In this document: piece after piece, positions 15,521 through 22,500 of the stretch
How the letters are laid out: every line of letters begins with the position of its first letter
Numbering within the stretch: the stretch's first letter is position 1
Source: Chloroflexia bacterium
Lineage (GTDB): Bacteria; Chloroflexota; Chloroflexia; Thermomicrobiales; JALYUS01
Direction of reading: 5' to 3'
NCBI GenBank assembly: GCA_025924435.1
Contig: JAICIL010000029.1
Location: 1-22,500 of the forward strand
DNA: 22,500 nucleotides
Made by a program: the position numbers and the translations under genes
Notes under the pieces: generated by a model
What the model was told of the DNA's origin: nothing
The model's input: the letters and a program-made list of their open reading frames with translations, nothing else
Databases searched by the model: none

Positions 15521-15931
15521 ATGGCACGAGGATTGAACCGCGTCACGCTCATCGGCAACCTGGGCAACGATCCCGAACTGCGCTACACGGCGGACGGCAT
15601 CGCGATGGCGACCGCCTCGCTCGCGGTCAACGGCTTTCGCCGCTCCCCGGACGGCGAGCGCGAAGAGTCGGTCGAGTGGTTCCGGCTCGTCTTCTTCGAC
15701 CGGCAGGCGGAGACGATGAGCACCTACGGCGCGAAGGGTAAGTCGGTCTTCATCGAAGGCCGCTTGCAGACGCGCCCGTACGCCGACCGCAACGGCGTGA
15801 TCCGCACGGCAATCGAAGTTGTCGTCGCGCAGTTCCTGCTCCTGGGCACAGCGAACGCGCACGCCGAAGAGGAAGCGGCGGACGTGAAGGCGGAACCGGC
15901 CGAGACTGGCACCCCGATCGCCGCCCGCTAA
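15521..15931 (+). CDS. ssb: Single-stranded DNA-binding protein
   Basis: The 136-residue protein has one OB fold (about residues 4-110): NRVTLIGNLGNDPELRYT, MATASLAVNG, EWFRLVFFDRQAE, KSVFIEGRLQTRPYADRNG and TAIEVVVAQFLLLG. The ATG at 15521 has a GGAGGTAGAG site. An in-frame upstream ATG at 15398 lies within the promoter and is rejected. The tail after residue 110 is short and only mildly acidic and ends PIAAR; the usual acidic DDDIPF-like tip that recruits repair partners is missing. It may therefore be an accessory SSB rather than the replicative one. It sits behind a LexA-type promoter and is followed by an annealing-protein gene. Confidence 0.92.
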   Translation: MARGLNRVTLIGNLGNDPELRYTADGIAMATASLAVNGFRRSPDGEREESVEWFRLVFFDRQAETMSTYGAKGKSVFIEGRLQTRPYADRNGVIRTAIEVVVAQFLLLGTANAHAEEEAADVKAEPAETGTPIAAR

Positions 15932-15946
15932 AACCCAACCCCCCGG

Positions 15947-15970
15947 CCCCCTTCCCTAAAGGGAAGGGGG
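15947..15970. repeat. Palindrome between ssb and the annealase gene
   Basis: CCCCCTTCCC-TAAA-GGGAAGGGGG is a perfect inverted repeat with a four-base loop in the 59-base gap. It has no T-tract, and the ribosome site AAGGAGG of the next gene follows closely. It could tune expression of the second gene. Confidence 0.75.
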
Positions 15971-15990
15971 CGTTATAAGGAGGATCATTC

Positions 15991-16791
15991 ATGGCACGCA
16001 GCAATGCAGCAACCGTTGACGAGCAGCCGCAGGGGCGCTCGTTCGATGCCCCCGCGCACATGCGGAAGATTCGTACCCGGCAGGGGATGCAGGATTACCT
16101 CGATGTGAAGTGGCGCGTCGCGTGGCTCCGGGCGGAGTTCCCGACCGCGCAGGTCGTCACCGAGCAGATCGAGGGCGATGTCGAGCACGCCCGCTTCAAG
16201 TGCACGATCACCCTGCCGAACGGCGCGATTTCCAGCGGCCACGGCAGCGAAACCGCGCAGGACTTCCCGGATTTCTACGAGAAGGCGGAGACGAAGGCAA
16301 TTGGCCGTGCCTGCGCCGTCCTCGGCTACGGGACGGACGCCGCGAGCGACTTCGATGACGGCGAGCCGATGGATGGCCGCGCCGCCGCGAAGGACGAGCG
16401 CGCCACGCGCCGCGCCGACGGCCCGGACGGCACCGACAATGTGACGCCCATCGGCGCGGCAGGCCGGACCCGACCGGAAGCCGCCGCGCCGTCGCCCGCC
16501 CCGGCATCCGCACCGAGCCGCCTCCCGGCAACTCGTCGCGGCCCATCCAACGGCGCGAGCCAGCCGGAAGCGAATGGCGCGAGCACCGCCGTCGCCACAC
16601 CGGCCGCGGACGACCGCTCGAATGTCCACCAGCACGCGCAACTCCGCGCGCTCGGCGAGCACGGCTTCGATCTTGCCTCGCGGCTGAAGTCGCTCAAGGT
16701 CGGTGACATCGAGGAACTGACCCGCGAGCAGGCGAAGGAACTGATCATCGAGGGCCGCGCGTCGGTTCGCGGCGGTCATTCGCTCAACTAG
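15991..16791 (+). CDS. Rad52/Sak-like single-strand annealing protein (putative)
   Basis: The N-terminal domain (about residues 20-120) contains YLDVKWRVAWLRAEFP (36-51), a run of strands with NGAISSGHGSET (77-88) and the helix EKAETKAIGRACAVLGYGT (97-115). This pattern is characteristic of the Rad52/DdrA/Sak-type superfamily of recombination mediators, often found in phages beside SSB. Residues about 130-215 form a low-complexity linker rich in Ala, Pro and Arg. A small C-terminal helical module (about 216-262, HAQLRALGEHGFD...EELTREQAKELI) follows. The start has AAGGAGG seven bases upstream. Being in one LexA-controlled unit with ssb, it probably helps anneal or protect broken DNA. Superfamily placement is from motifs only. 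Confidence 0.68.
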   Translation: MARSNAATVDEQPQGRSFDAPAHMRKIRTRQGMQDYLDVKWRVAWLRAEFPTAQVVTEQIEGDVEHARFKCTITLPNGAISSGHGSETAQDFPDFYEKAETKAIGRACAVLGYGTDAASDFDDGEPMDGRAAAKDERATRRADGPDGTDNVTPIGAAGRTRPEAAAPSPAPASAPSRLPATRRGPSNGASQPEANGASTAVATPAADDRSNVHQHAQLRALGEHGFDLASRLKSLKVGDIEELTREQAKELIIEGRASVRGGHSLN

Positions 16792-16824
16792 CACATTCCT
16801 TCCCCTCCCCATCCCCCGTCCGGC

Positions 16825-16848
16825 CCCCCGCCGGCGGGGGTTTTTCTT
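16825..16848 (+). terminator. Rho-independent terminator after the ssb/annealase operon
   Basis: CCCCCGCCGGCGGGGG at 16825-16840 is a perfect GC-rich palindrome, followed by TTTTTCTTT. It lies 34 bases after the stop of the annealase gene. Confidence 0.88.
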
Positions 16849-16870
16849 TGTCAGTCGCGGGCAAGCATCG

Positions 16871-16879
16871 TGCTACACT
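16871..16879 (+). promoter_or_regulatory. Extended -10 promoter of the Gfo/Idh/MocA gene
   Basis: TGCTACACT is a TGn-extended -10. A TTGTCA lies upstream at a long 20-base spacing. The resulting leader (about 110 bases) would include the palindrome at 16904-16953. Confidence 0.5.
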
Positions 16880-16903
16880 CCCCGGCGGATCATCCGTCGC
16901 TGG

Positions 16904-16953
16904 CGCAGGCCGGAAAGCCTACGCTACCGGTAGCGCGGGCTTTCCGGCCTGCG
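16904..16953. repeat. Perfect palindromic repeat in the leader of the oxidoreductase gene
   Basis: The outer arms CGCAGGCCGGAAAGCC (16904-16919) and its exact complement (16938-16953) are 16 bases each. Inside them is a second palindrome, CGCTACCGGTAGCG (16922-16935). A diverged copy of one side occurs at 22455-22500, so this is a repeat family and not a gene-specific signal. Confidence 0.82.
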
Positions 16954-16995
16954 ATCCCTCAGATACATCGGGTTTCGGCGAAGAAGGAGCATTGC

Positions 16996-18102
16996 GTGAG
17001 TGTCGGGGCGAACGGCAACGTGAATGTCGCGGTGATCGGACTCGGCTGGCCCGGCCAGCGCCACCTCGAAGGGTATATCAAGGTGCCGTTCGTCACTGTC
17101 GCGGCGATCTGCGACATGAGCGAGGCGCTGCTCGCGAGCACCCACGCGCGCTTCCCCGCCGTCGCCACCGCCACGATGGACTATCAATCCGTGCTGGCGC
17201 GCCCGGATATTGACGCCGTGAGCATCTGCCTGCCGAACTGGCTGCACGCGCCGATCAGCATCGAGGCGATCCGGGCGGGCAAACACGTCCTCTGCGAGAA
17301 ACCGCTGGCGAACACCCTCGCCGAGGGCGAACGGCTGGCGGCGGCGGTGCAGGCGAGCGACCGCATCTTCATGCTCGCCCTGAACAACCGCTTCCGCGTC
17401 GAGATCGAAGCGCTGAAGCGGATCATTGACGCGGGCGCGCTCGGCGACATCTATTACGCGAAAACGGGCTGGGTGCGCCGCCGCTGGGCGGGCACGGTGC
17501 GCGGCTGGTTCATGGAGAAGGAGAAATCGGGCGGCGGGCCGTTGATTGACCTCGGCGTCCACATGCTCGATCTCGCCCTCTGGCTGACGGGCAACCCGAA
17601 GGCGACGCGTGTCAGCGGCGTCGTTTATGACCGGCTCGCGAAGGAGATGGAGCCGCTGCTCGGCCCGCTCGACATCGAGGACTTCGGCGCGGCGATGATC
17701 CACCTCGACAACGGCGCCGCGATCTCCCTCGAAACGTCGTGGGGCGGCTACATCGAGCGCGAGCACATCTTCACCGAACTGCTCGGCACGCGGGGCGGCG
17801 CGAAGTATGAGCGGTGGGGCCGCGAAGCGCCGACCGGGCAACCCGTGCCGCCCTTCCAACTCTTCACGACCATCGCGGACGAGCAGATCAACGCCATCCC
17901 GACGAATATCATCATGACGCCGGAGGAGATGCTGCTCGCCTCTTTCGCGAACGAGATGCGCCACTTCGCGGAGTGCGTGCGCGACAACGCCCAGCCAATC
18001 GCGACGGTGGATCAGGGCCTGGAAATCCTGCGCATCCTCGACGCCATCTACCGCTCCGGCGCGGAAGGGCGCGAAATCGCCTTGCAACCGAGCGCCGTCT
18101 GA
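16996..18102 (+). CDS. Gfo/Idh/MocA-family NAD(P)-dependent oxidoreductase
   Basis: The 368-residue protein has an N-terminal Rossmann domain (VAVIGLGWPGQRHL, about 11-24) and the family EKP motif at 101-103 (CEKPLANT). A C-terminal alpha/beta catalytic domain carries GGPLIDLGVHMLDLALWL, with Asp185 and His189 as the usual catalytic DxxxH pair. Such enzymes oxidise or reduce sugar and cyclitol hydroxyls with NAD(P); the substrate cannot be inferred. The GTG at 16996 follows AAGGAG at good spacing. In-frame codons back to 16870 lie in the promoter and repeat and are rejected. It is a single-gene unit with no sugar transporter nearby. Confidence 0.9.
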   Translation: MSVGANGNVNVAVIGLGWPGQRHLEGYIKVPFVTVAAICDMSEALLASTHARFPAVATATMDYQSVLARPDIDAVSICLPNWLHAPISIEAIRAGKHVLCEKPLANTLAEGERLAAAVQASDRIFMLALNNRFRVEIEALKRIIDAGALGDIYYAKTGWVRRRWAGTVRGWFMEKEKSGGGPLIDLGVHMLDLALWLTGNPKATRVSGVVYDRLAKEMEPLLGPLDIEDFGAAMIHLDNGAAISLETSWGGYIEREHIFTELLGTRGGAKYERWGREAPTGQPVPPFQLFTTIADEQINAIPTNIIMTPEEMLLASFANEMRHFAECVRDNAQPIATVDQGLEILRILDAIYRSGAEGREIALQPSAV

Positions 18103-18135
18103 GTATATGAATCGTGTTCAAAGGCTGCGATACAC

Positions 18136-18375
18136 TTATCGTCGGCGGCGAATACGCGTGATGGTGACGATCTGTGCGGCATCAGCGATCTCATAGACAA
18201 TCCGATAATCGCCGACGCGGACGCGATACCCGCCATCGGCGGCGAGTTTCTGGACACCATGCGGGCGTGGCTCCGCACCAAGGCTGGCGATGGTTTCGAG
18301 AATTCGGCGGCTCATGGCAGGCGGCAGCGCCTCAATATCTTTCTCGGCGCGGGGACGAAGATCAACTCGGTACAT
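18136..18375 (-). CDS. RelE/ParE-family toxin
   Basis: The 79-residue basic protein starts MYRVDLRPRAEKDIEALP, then has a helix, GVQKLAADGGYRVRVGDYRIVYEI (two halves) and VTITRIRRRR. This is the standard small RelE fold, with the Arg-rich strand RVRVGDYRIVYEI that normally contacts mRNA in the ribosome. The ATG at 18373-18375 overlaps the end of the antitoxin gene by 14 bases. An ATG further upstream lies deep in the antitoxin gene and is rejected. It converges on the oxidoreductase gene with a 33-base gap. Confidence 0.88.
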   Translation of the reverse strand: MYRVDLRPRAEKDIEALPPAMSRRILETIASLGAEPRPHGVQKLAADGGYRVRVGDYRIVYEIADAAQIVTITRIRRRR

Positions 18376-18643
18376 CAGCGACCCGCGCCAGATGCTGTTC
18401 GTGCAGGAACTCATCCAGCGGGCGCGCGGGTTCATTCGCGATACGGGCTTCGAGGATACTCAGGCTGTCTTCAAGGTCTTCCAAACGCTCGATGAGCGCA
18501 TCATACGCGTCAATACCGATCACGACGGCGCGCACACCCACATCCGTGGCGATGAATACCGGTTCGTCGGTCAGCGCTCCCGCTACGAGCGCGGTAATAC
18601 GCGCGGGGGCTTCGCTGATTGGGAGTATCTCCGGATCGCTCAC
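18362..18643 (-). CDS. Phd/YefM-like antitoxin
   Basis: The protein of about 93 residues has an N-terminal DNA-binding half (ILPISEAPARITALVAGALT, then EPVFIATDVGVRAVVIG, and a DAYDALIERLEDLEDSLSIL helix), as in Phd/YefM proteins. A C-terminal tail follows that would bind the toxin. I chose the GTG at 18641-18643 because GAGAGGAC lies upstream. An ATG at 18664 would add seven residues but has no ribosome site. It precedes and overlaps the RelE-type toxin gene, the usual order. Confidence 0.8.
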   Translation of the reverse strand: MSDPEILPISEAPARITALVAGALTDEPVFIATDVGVRAVVIGIDAYDALIERLEDLEDSLSILEARIANEPARPLDEFLHEQHLARVADVPS

Positions 18644-18688
18644 GGTGGTTGTCCTCTCATCCATCTATTGGTACGGTGAACCTGCTCA

Positions 18689-18717
18689 AGTATAGTCGCG
18701 CCCCTCATACGCGGCAA
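18689..18717 (-). promoter_or_regulatory. Promoter of the Phd/RelE pair
   Basis: TTGCCG (18712-18717), a 17-base spacer and TATACT (18689-18694) on the minus strand form a good sigma-70-type promoter. It lies in the short gap directly after the mfd stop, so the pair has its own start and may also receive read-through from mfd. Confidence 0.7.
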
Positions 18718-18726
18718 TGACCGCTA

Positions 18727-21700
18727 TTACCGTCCGCGCGATCCCATCCCGGCGGCTTCGAGGGCGGGAACGGCCTGCGCCGCCGCTTCGATCTCCGTCA
18801 GGGTCGTATTCAGGGCGGCGCGCCAGTCCGGCAGGTGGCGGGCGTTGAGGCGGACGGTGTTCGGCGTGAAGCGGATCTCGCGACCGAACTGACGGAGCAG
18901 GCGGGATTGATTGAGCCGCATCGTCGGGACGGGGCGCAGGACGATCTCGTGCTCGATCTGATTGATCACCTCGACGCCGACGCCGCGCGCCCGGATTTTC
19001 CAGCGCACGAGATCGAGCAGGCCCGCAACGGGCGGTGGCACCGGGCCGAAGCGGTCCGCCAGTTCGCGCGCCATCTCCTCCACCCCACCGAGCGTGTCGA
19101 GATCGGCGATGCGCCGGTAGAGCGTGATGCGCAGCGGGTCGTCCGGCACATACGAGGGCGGCAGGAAGGCGGTGACGGGCAGATCGAGCGAGACGGGGCG
19201 TTCCTCCGGCGTCGCCTCGCCGGTGCGCGCCTCCTCGACCGCCGCGTGCAGGAGGCGGGTGTAGAGGTCGAAGCCGACCGAGGCGATATGCCCGCTCTGC
19301 TCCGCGCCGAGGATATTGCCCGCGCCGCGAATCTCCAGATCGCGCATCGCCAGTTGGAAGCCCGCGCCGAGGTCGGTCGCCTCCTGGATCGCTTCGAGCC
19401 GCTGCTGCGCCTCGGCGGTCATCGGCTTCGTCGGGTCGTAGAGGAAGTAGGCGTACGCGCGGTTCGATGAACGCCCGACGCGGCCCCGCAGTTGATAGAG
19501 TTGCGTCAGCCCGTAGTTCGTCGCGTCGTCCACGATCAGCGTGTTCGCGTTCGGGATATCGAGGCCGGATTCGATGATCGTCGTGCAGAGCAGCACGTCG
19601 AATTCGCGCTGCACGAACTTCAGCATCACCTCTTCGAGTTTGCCGTCCTCCATCTGGCCGTGGCCGATGCCGATGCGCGCCTCCGGGACGAGGTCGGTGA
19701 GCATCTTGTAGTAGTGCGGGATGCTCTGCACGCGGTTGTGCACGAAGAAGACTTGCCCGTCGCGGTCCAACTCGCGCAGGATCACCTCGCGCACGATGCC
19801 GTCCGTGTACGGCGTGACGAAGGTGCGGACGGGCAGGCGCTCCTCCGGCGGCGTCTGGATCAGCGAGAGGTCGCGCACGCCGATCAGCGAGAGGTGCAAG
19901 GTGCGCGGGATCGGCGTCGCGCTGAGCGTGAGGACATCCACCTCGGCGCGCATCTGCTTGAACCGCTCCTTGTGCCGCACGCCGAAGCGCTGCTCTTCAT
20001 CTACGATAATCAGCCCCAATCGCTTGAAGCGGATGTCCTTCTGCAACAAGCGATGCGTGCCGATCACGATGTCAATTTGGCCGTCCGCGAGCGCCTTCGC
20101 GGTCGTCTCATTCTGGCGTGCGGTCCGCAGCCGCGAGAGCATCTCGATCCGCACCGGGAAGGCGGCCAGCCGCTCCCGGAAGGTCCGGTAATGCTGCAAG
20201 GCGAGCACCGTCGTCGGCACGAGCACCGCGACCTGCTGCCCGGCGTTGATGACCTTGAATGCCGCCCGAAGCGCGACTTCCGTCTTGCCGAAGCCGACAT
20301 CGCCGCACAGGAGCCGGTCCATCGGCTCCGTCTCTTCGAGGTCGCGCCGCACCTCGATGATCGCGCGCCGCTGATCGGCCGTCTCTTCGTAGGGGAAGGA
20401 ATCGGCGAGCGCGTTGTCCCACGGCGTGTCCTCGCCGTAACTGGGCCGCACGGCGGTTTCGCGCGCCGCGTACAGTTTCACGAGATCGTCCGCGAGGTCG
20501 AGCACGGCTTTTCTGACGCGGCTTTTGGTGCGCGCCCACTCGCCGCCGCCCAGTTTGTGCACCGTCGGCTCCGTGCCGCCCGCCTGATACGGCGCGACGC
20601 GGTCGGTCTGGTCCACCGGCACGTAGAGGCGATCCGCGCCCGCGTACTCGATCAGCAGGTATTCGCGCGCCGCGCCGCTCGTCGTCAGCGTGACGAGTCC
20701 GCGATAGACGCCGACGCCGTGCTCGATATGGACGACGTACTGCCCCTCCTCCAACCCCTCGATGAAGGTGCGGGCGGCGGTCTGCGAGCGGCGGGTGGGC
20801 CGCCGCGTGACGGTCTGCACGCCGAACAACTCGCGGTCGGAGAGGAGGAGCGTGCCGAGCGGCGCGCTCCGCCACCCGACCGGCAACGCGGCGTGCAGCA
20901 GTTCGATGCTCGCTTTCGGCGGTGGCGCAAGCGAGGCGAGCGGCGCGTCGCGGGCGGCGGGAGGCCGGTTCGCGCGCGTCATCGGGTAGAGATCGGCTTC
21001 GAGCAGCAGTTCGCGCAGGCGCTGGTCCTGGTTCGTGGCGATTACGACGCGCTCGCCCGCGATGGACGCGGCCCGGATCGCCTCAATCGCCTGATCGAGC
21101 CGCCCGCCGAACGCCGGAGCGGGGTCGAAGCCGAGGCCCCCGAGCGCCCGGTGCTCGTCCTCCGCGCCGGGCGTCTCGTCCCACGAGCCGATGTCGAGAT
21201 GCGGCCGCGCGCCGATCCGCCTCTGCACGGCGTCCCATGCGAGATAGGGCGTGCGAATATTCCCCGGCAGTTCCCCGCCCTGCACGAACTGCGCGCGCAA
21301 TTCCTCGGCCTGCGCGGCGAGTTGCGTCCCGGCGAGGCGCACCGCGCCCGGCTCGTCCACGATCACCAGCGCGTCGTCCGGCAGCGCGTCGAGCAATGTC
21401 GCCATCTCCGGCAGGAAGTAGGGGATCAGCGGCCCGTCGCCGAGCGGCGGCACATCGCCCCGTTCCAATGTCGCGCGGTGCCGCCGCCACTCCGCGATGA
21501 TCTCCGGTCGGAGGCCGTCGAGGTCAATATCCGCGAGCGCGGCGGCGGCATCGGAGGCCCGCCACGGCGGCAGTTCGACCGGCGGGATGATCGCGACGCG
21601 GTCCACGCGCCCGGACGACCGCTGCGTCGCCGGATCGAAGCGGCGGATGCTCTCGATCTCGTCGCCGAAGAGTTCGATGCGCACCGGGCCGTCCATCGTC

Positions 21701-22284
21701 GGGGGGAAAATGTCAATGATGCCGCCGCGCCGCGACAGTTGGCCGGGCTGCTCGACGAGCGGCTCCGTCGTGTAGCCCCAGGCGATCCACTCCGCGAGCC
21801 GTTGCCGCTCGTTGAACCGCGCGCCGACGCGCAGGGGCGTCGTGTGCCGCCGCAGTTCCGCGACCGGCATGACGGGGCGCATCAGGCCGCCCGCCGCCGT
21901 GACGACGACCGGGCAGACGCCCTCATCGCGCGCCGTCGCGAGGCGGTGGAGGATGTTCAGGCGCGGCGCGGCGGTCAGCGGATCGCGCGGCAACACTTCG
22001 TACGGCAGCGCATCCGGGGTCTGCCACTGGTAGAGCGCCACCGCGTCCGGCGGCAGATACGCGCCGATCGCCTCGACGAGGTCCTGCGCGCGGTCGGGCC
22101 GTGAGGTGACGACCAGCACCGGGCGACCGAGGTACGCCGCGACCGCCGCCTCGACGTACGGGCGTGCGGCGACCGTCAATCCCGGCACGGGAATTCCCCG
22201 GCCATCGCCCCGCTCAATCGCCGCGACCATCGCGGCAAACCATTCTTGATCGCGGAGCAAAGGCAGCAGGTCAGCGAGCGCCAT
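18727..22284 (-). CDS. mfd: Transcription-repair coupling factor
   Basis: Mfd pushes stalled RNA polymerase off DNA lesions and recruits UvrA. All 1185 residues of a normal-length protein are present. The N-terminal UvrB-like module covers about 1-340 (GRPVLVVTSRPDRAQDLVEA and ALPYEVLPRDP). The RNA-polymerase interaction (CarD-like) domain covers about 505-590 (EEGQYVVHIEHGVGVYRG). The RecG-like translocase has Walker A GDVGFGKTEVAL near 655-668, DEEQ near 761, SATPIPRTLHLSL and the helicase motif QLRGRVGRSSNRAYAYFLY near 931-948. The C-terminal TRCF autoinhibitory domain covers about 1030-1170. The ATG at 22284 has AAGGA about ten bases upstream. No truncation or frameshift is seen. Confidence 0.97.
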   Translation of the reverse strand: MALADLLPLLRDQEWFAAMVAAIERGDGRGIPVPGLTVAARPYVEAAVAAYLGRPVLVVTSRPDRAQDLVEAIGAYLPPDAVALYQWQTPDALPYEVLPRDPLTAAPRLNILHRLATARDEGVCPVVVTAAGGLMRPVMPVAELRRHTTPLRVGARFNERQRLAEWIAWGYTTEPLVEQPGQLSRRGGIIDIFPPTMDGPVRIELFGDEIESIRRFDPATQRSSGRVDRVAIIPPVELPPWRASDAAAALADIDLDGLRPEIIAEWRRHRATLERGDVPPLGDGPLIPYFLPEMATLLDALPDDALVIVDEPGAVRLAGTQLAAQAEELRAQFVQGGELPGNIRTPYLAWDAVQRRIGARPHLDIGSWDETPGAEDEHRALGGLGFDPAPAFGGRLDQAIEAIRAASIAGERVVIATNQDQRLRELLLEADLYPMTRANRPPAARDAPLASLAPPPKASIELLHAALPVGWRSAPLGTLLLSDRELFGVQTVTRRPTRRSQTAARTFIEGLEEGQYVVHIEHGVGVYRGLVTLTTSGAAREYLLIEYAGADRLYVPVDQTDRVAPYQAGGTEPTVHKLGGGEWARTKSRVRKAVLDLADDLVKLYAARETAVRPSYGEDTPWDNALADSFPYEETADQRRAIIEVRRDLEETEPMDRLLCGDVGFGKTEVALRAAFKVINAGQQVAVLVPTTVLALQHYRTFRERLAAFPVRIEMLSRLRTARQNETTAKALADGQIDIVIGTHRLLQKDIRFKRLGLIIVDEEQRFGVRHKERFKQMRAEVDVLTLSATPIPRTLHLSLIGVRDLSLIQTPPEERLPVRTFVTPYTDGIVREVILRELDRDGQVFFVHNRVQSIPHYYKMLTDLVPEARIGIGHGQMEDGKLEEVMLKFVQREFDVLLCTTIIESGLDIPNANTLIVDDATNYGLTQLYQLRGRVGRSSNRAYAYFLYDPTKPMTAEAQQRLEAIQEATDLGAGFQLAMRDLEIRGAGNILGAEQSGHIASVGFDLYTRLLHAAVEEARTGEATPEERPVSLDLPVTAFLPPSYVPDDPLRITLYRRIADLDTLGGVEEMARELADRFGPVPPPVAGLLDLVRWKIRARGVGVEVINQIEHEIVLRPVPTMRLNQSRLLRQFGREIRFTPNTVRLNARHLPDWRAALNTTLTEIEAAAQAVPALEAAGMGSRGR

Positions 22285-22382
22285 TCAGCGATATTCCTTC
22301 CACGATGGCCCGTCAGTTTCGGAAAACAGCAATGCGGAACCTCCGATGAGCGTTTGCACGCCAACCGGATGACCACAATGCG

Positions 22383-22391
22383 AGTATAGCA
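22383..22391 (-). promoter_or_regulatory. Extended -10 promoter of mfd
   Basis: On the minus strand the sequence reads TGCTATACT. The predicted start near 22376 gives a leader of about 92 bases. No convincing -35 is seen. Confidence 0.55.
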
Positions 22392-22454
22392 TCATTGTTC
22401 GGGTGGCCGCCCTGCCGTATCCCGCGCCGAACATCGGATGCCGCGGCAATGATG

Positions 22455-22500
22455 GTAGCGCGGGCTTTCCAGCCTGCGAGAGGGGACGCAGGCTGGAAAG
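22455..22500. repeat. Palindromic repeat, second copy of the 16904-16953 family (cut by the window end)
   Basis: The left side repeats 16930-16954 with one base changed. The 14-base arm CTTTCCAGCCTGCG at 22465-22478 is exactly mirrored at 22487-22500, where the window stops. It lies upstream of the mfd promoter, outside any gene in view. Confidence 0.8.

Noticed and set aside
15947..15970. Palindrome after ssb as a full rho-independent terminator
   Set aside because: No T-tract follows, the next gene starts 20 bases later with its own ribosome site, and a proper terminator lies at 16825-16848.
19492..22104. An 870-codon open frame on the plus strand opposite mfd
   Set aside because: It is an antisense shadow caused by high GC and third-position bias. 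The product is Arg-rich low-complexity sequence with no family features, while mfd on the other strand is complete.

Overview
This window is GC-rich bacterial chromosome. It combines a LysW-type amino-acid carrier pathway, a T-box leader, a Gram-positive-style LexA box, MutS2, Mfd and many short dispersed palindromes. That mix best fits Chloroflexota (Thermomicrobia/Sphaerobacter-like). This placement is an inference from gene content, not from a phylogeny.

Region 1 (1-8680, minus strand) is a long arginine operon read right to left. It starts with a sigma-70-type promoter and a T-box leader whose predicted specifier codon is CGC (Arg). The genes follow as argG, argH, lysW (59 aa, ending EDWGE), a divergent LysX/RimK-like ligase, lysK, a canonical LysX/ArgX ligase, a HEPN-MNT toxin-antitoxin pair, lysY/argC-like and lysZ/argB-like (cut by the window edge). 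LysW carries glutamate through ligation, phosphorylation, reduction and release (the aminotransferase is not in view). ArgG and ArgH then finish arginine from citrulline, so the T-box would couple the operon to the charging of tRNA-Arg. Three gaps in the operon hold palindromic repeats of three different families.

Region 2 (8730-11440) holds an AbrB/RelE-type toxin-antitoxin pair on the plus strand. Converging on it are a TetR regulator, a cupin-DinB fusion protein and a small unknown ORF on the minus strand.

Region 3 (11634-15021, plus strand) is a CvpA-like membrane protein, MutS2 and a DUF2007-like small protein in one tight operon. It is followed by about 375 bases with no gene but one large palindromic repeat.

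Region 4 (15398-16848, plus strand) is a short DNA-repair operon: an SSB and a Rad52/Sak-like single-strand annealing protein. Its promoter has a perfect LexA-type box (CGAAC-N4-GTTCG) lying in the -35/-10 spacer, and the operon ends in a rho-independent terminator.

Region 5 (16871-22500) holds a Gfo/Idh/MocA oxidoreductase (plus), a Phd/RelE-type toxin-antitoxin pair (minus) and mfd (minus). Two copies of one palindromic repeat family lie at 16904-16953 and 22455-22500. I found no rRNA or tRNA gene, CRISPR array, insertion sequence or prophage.
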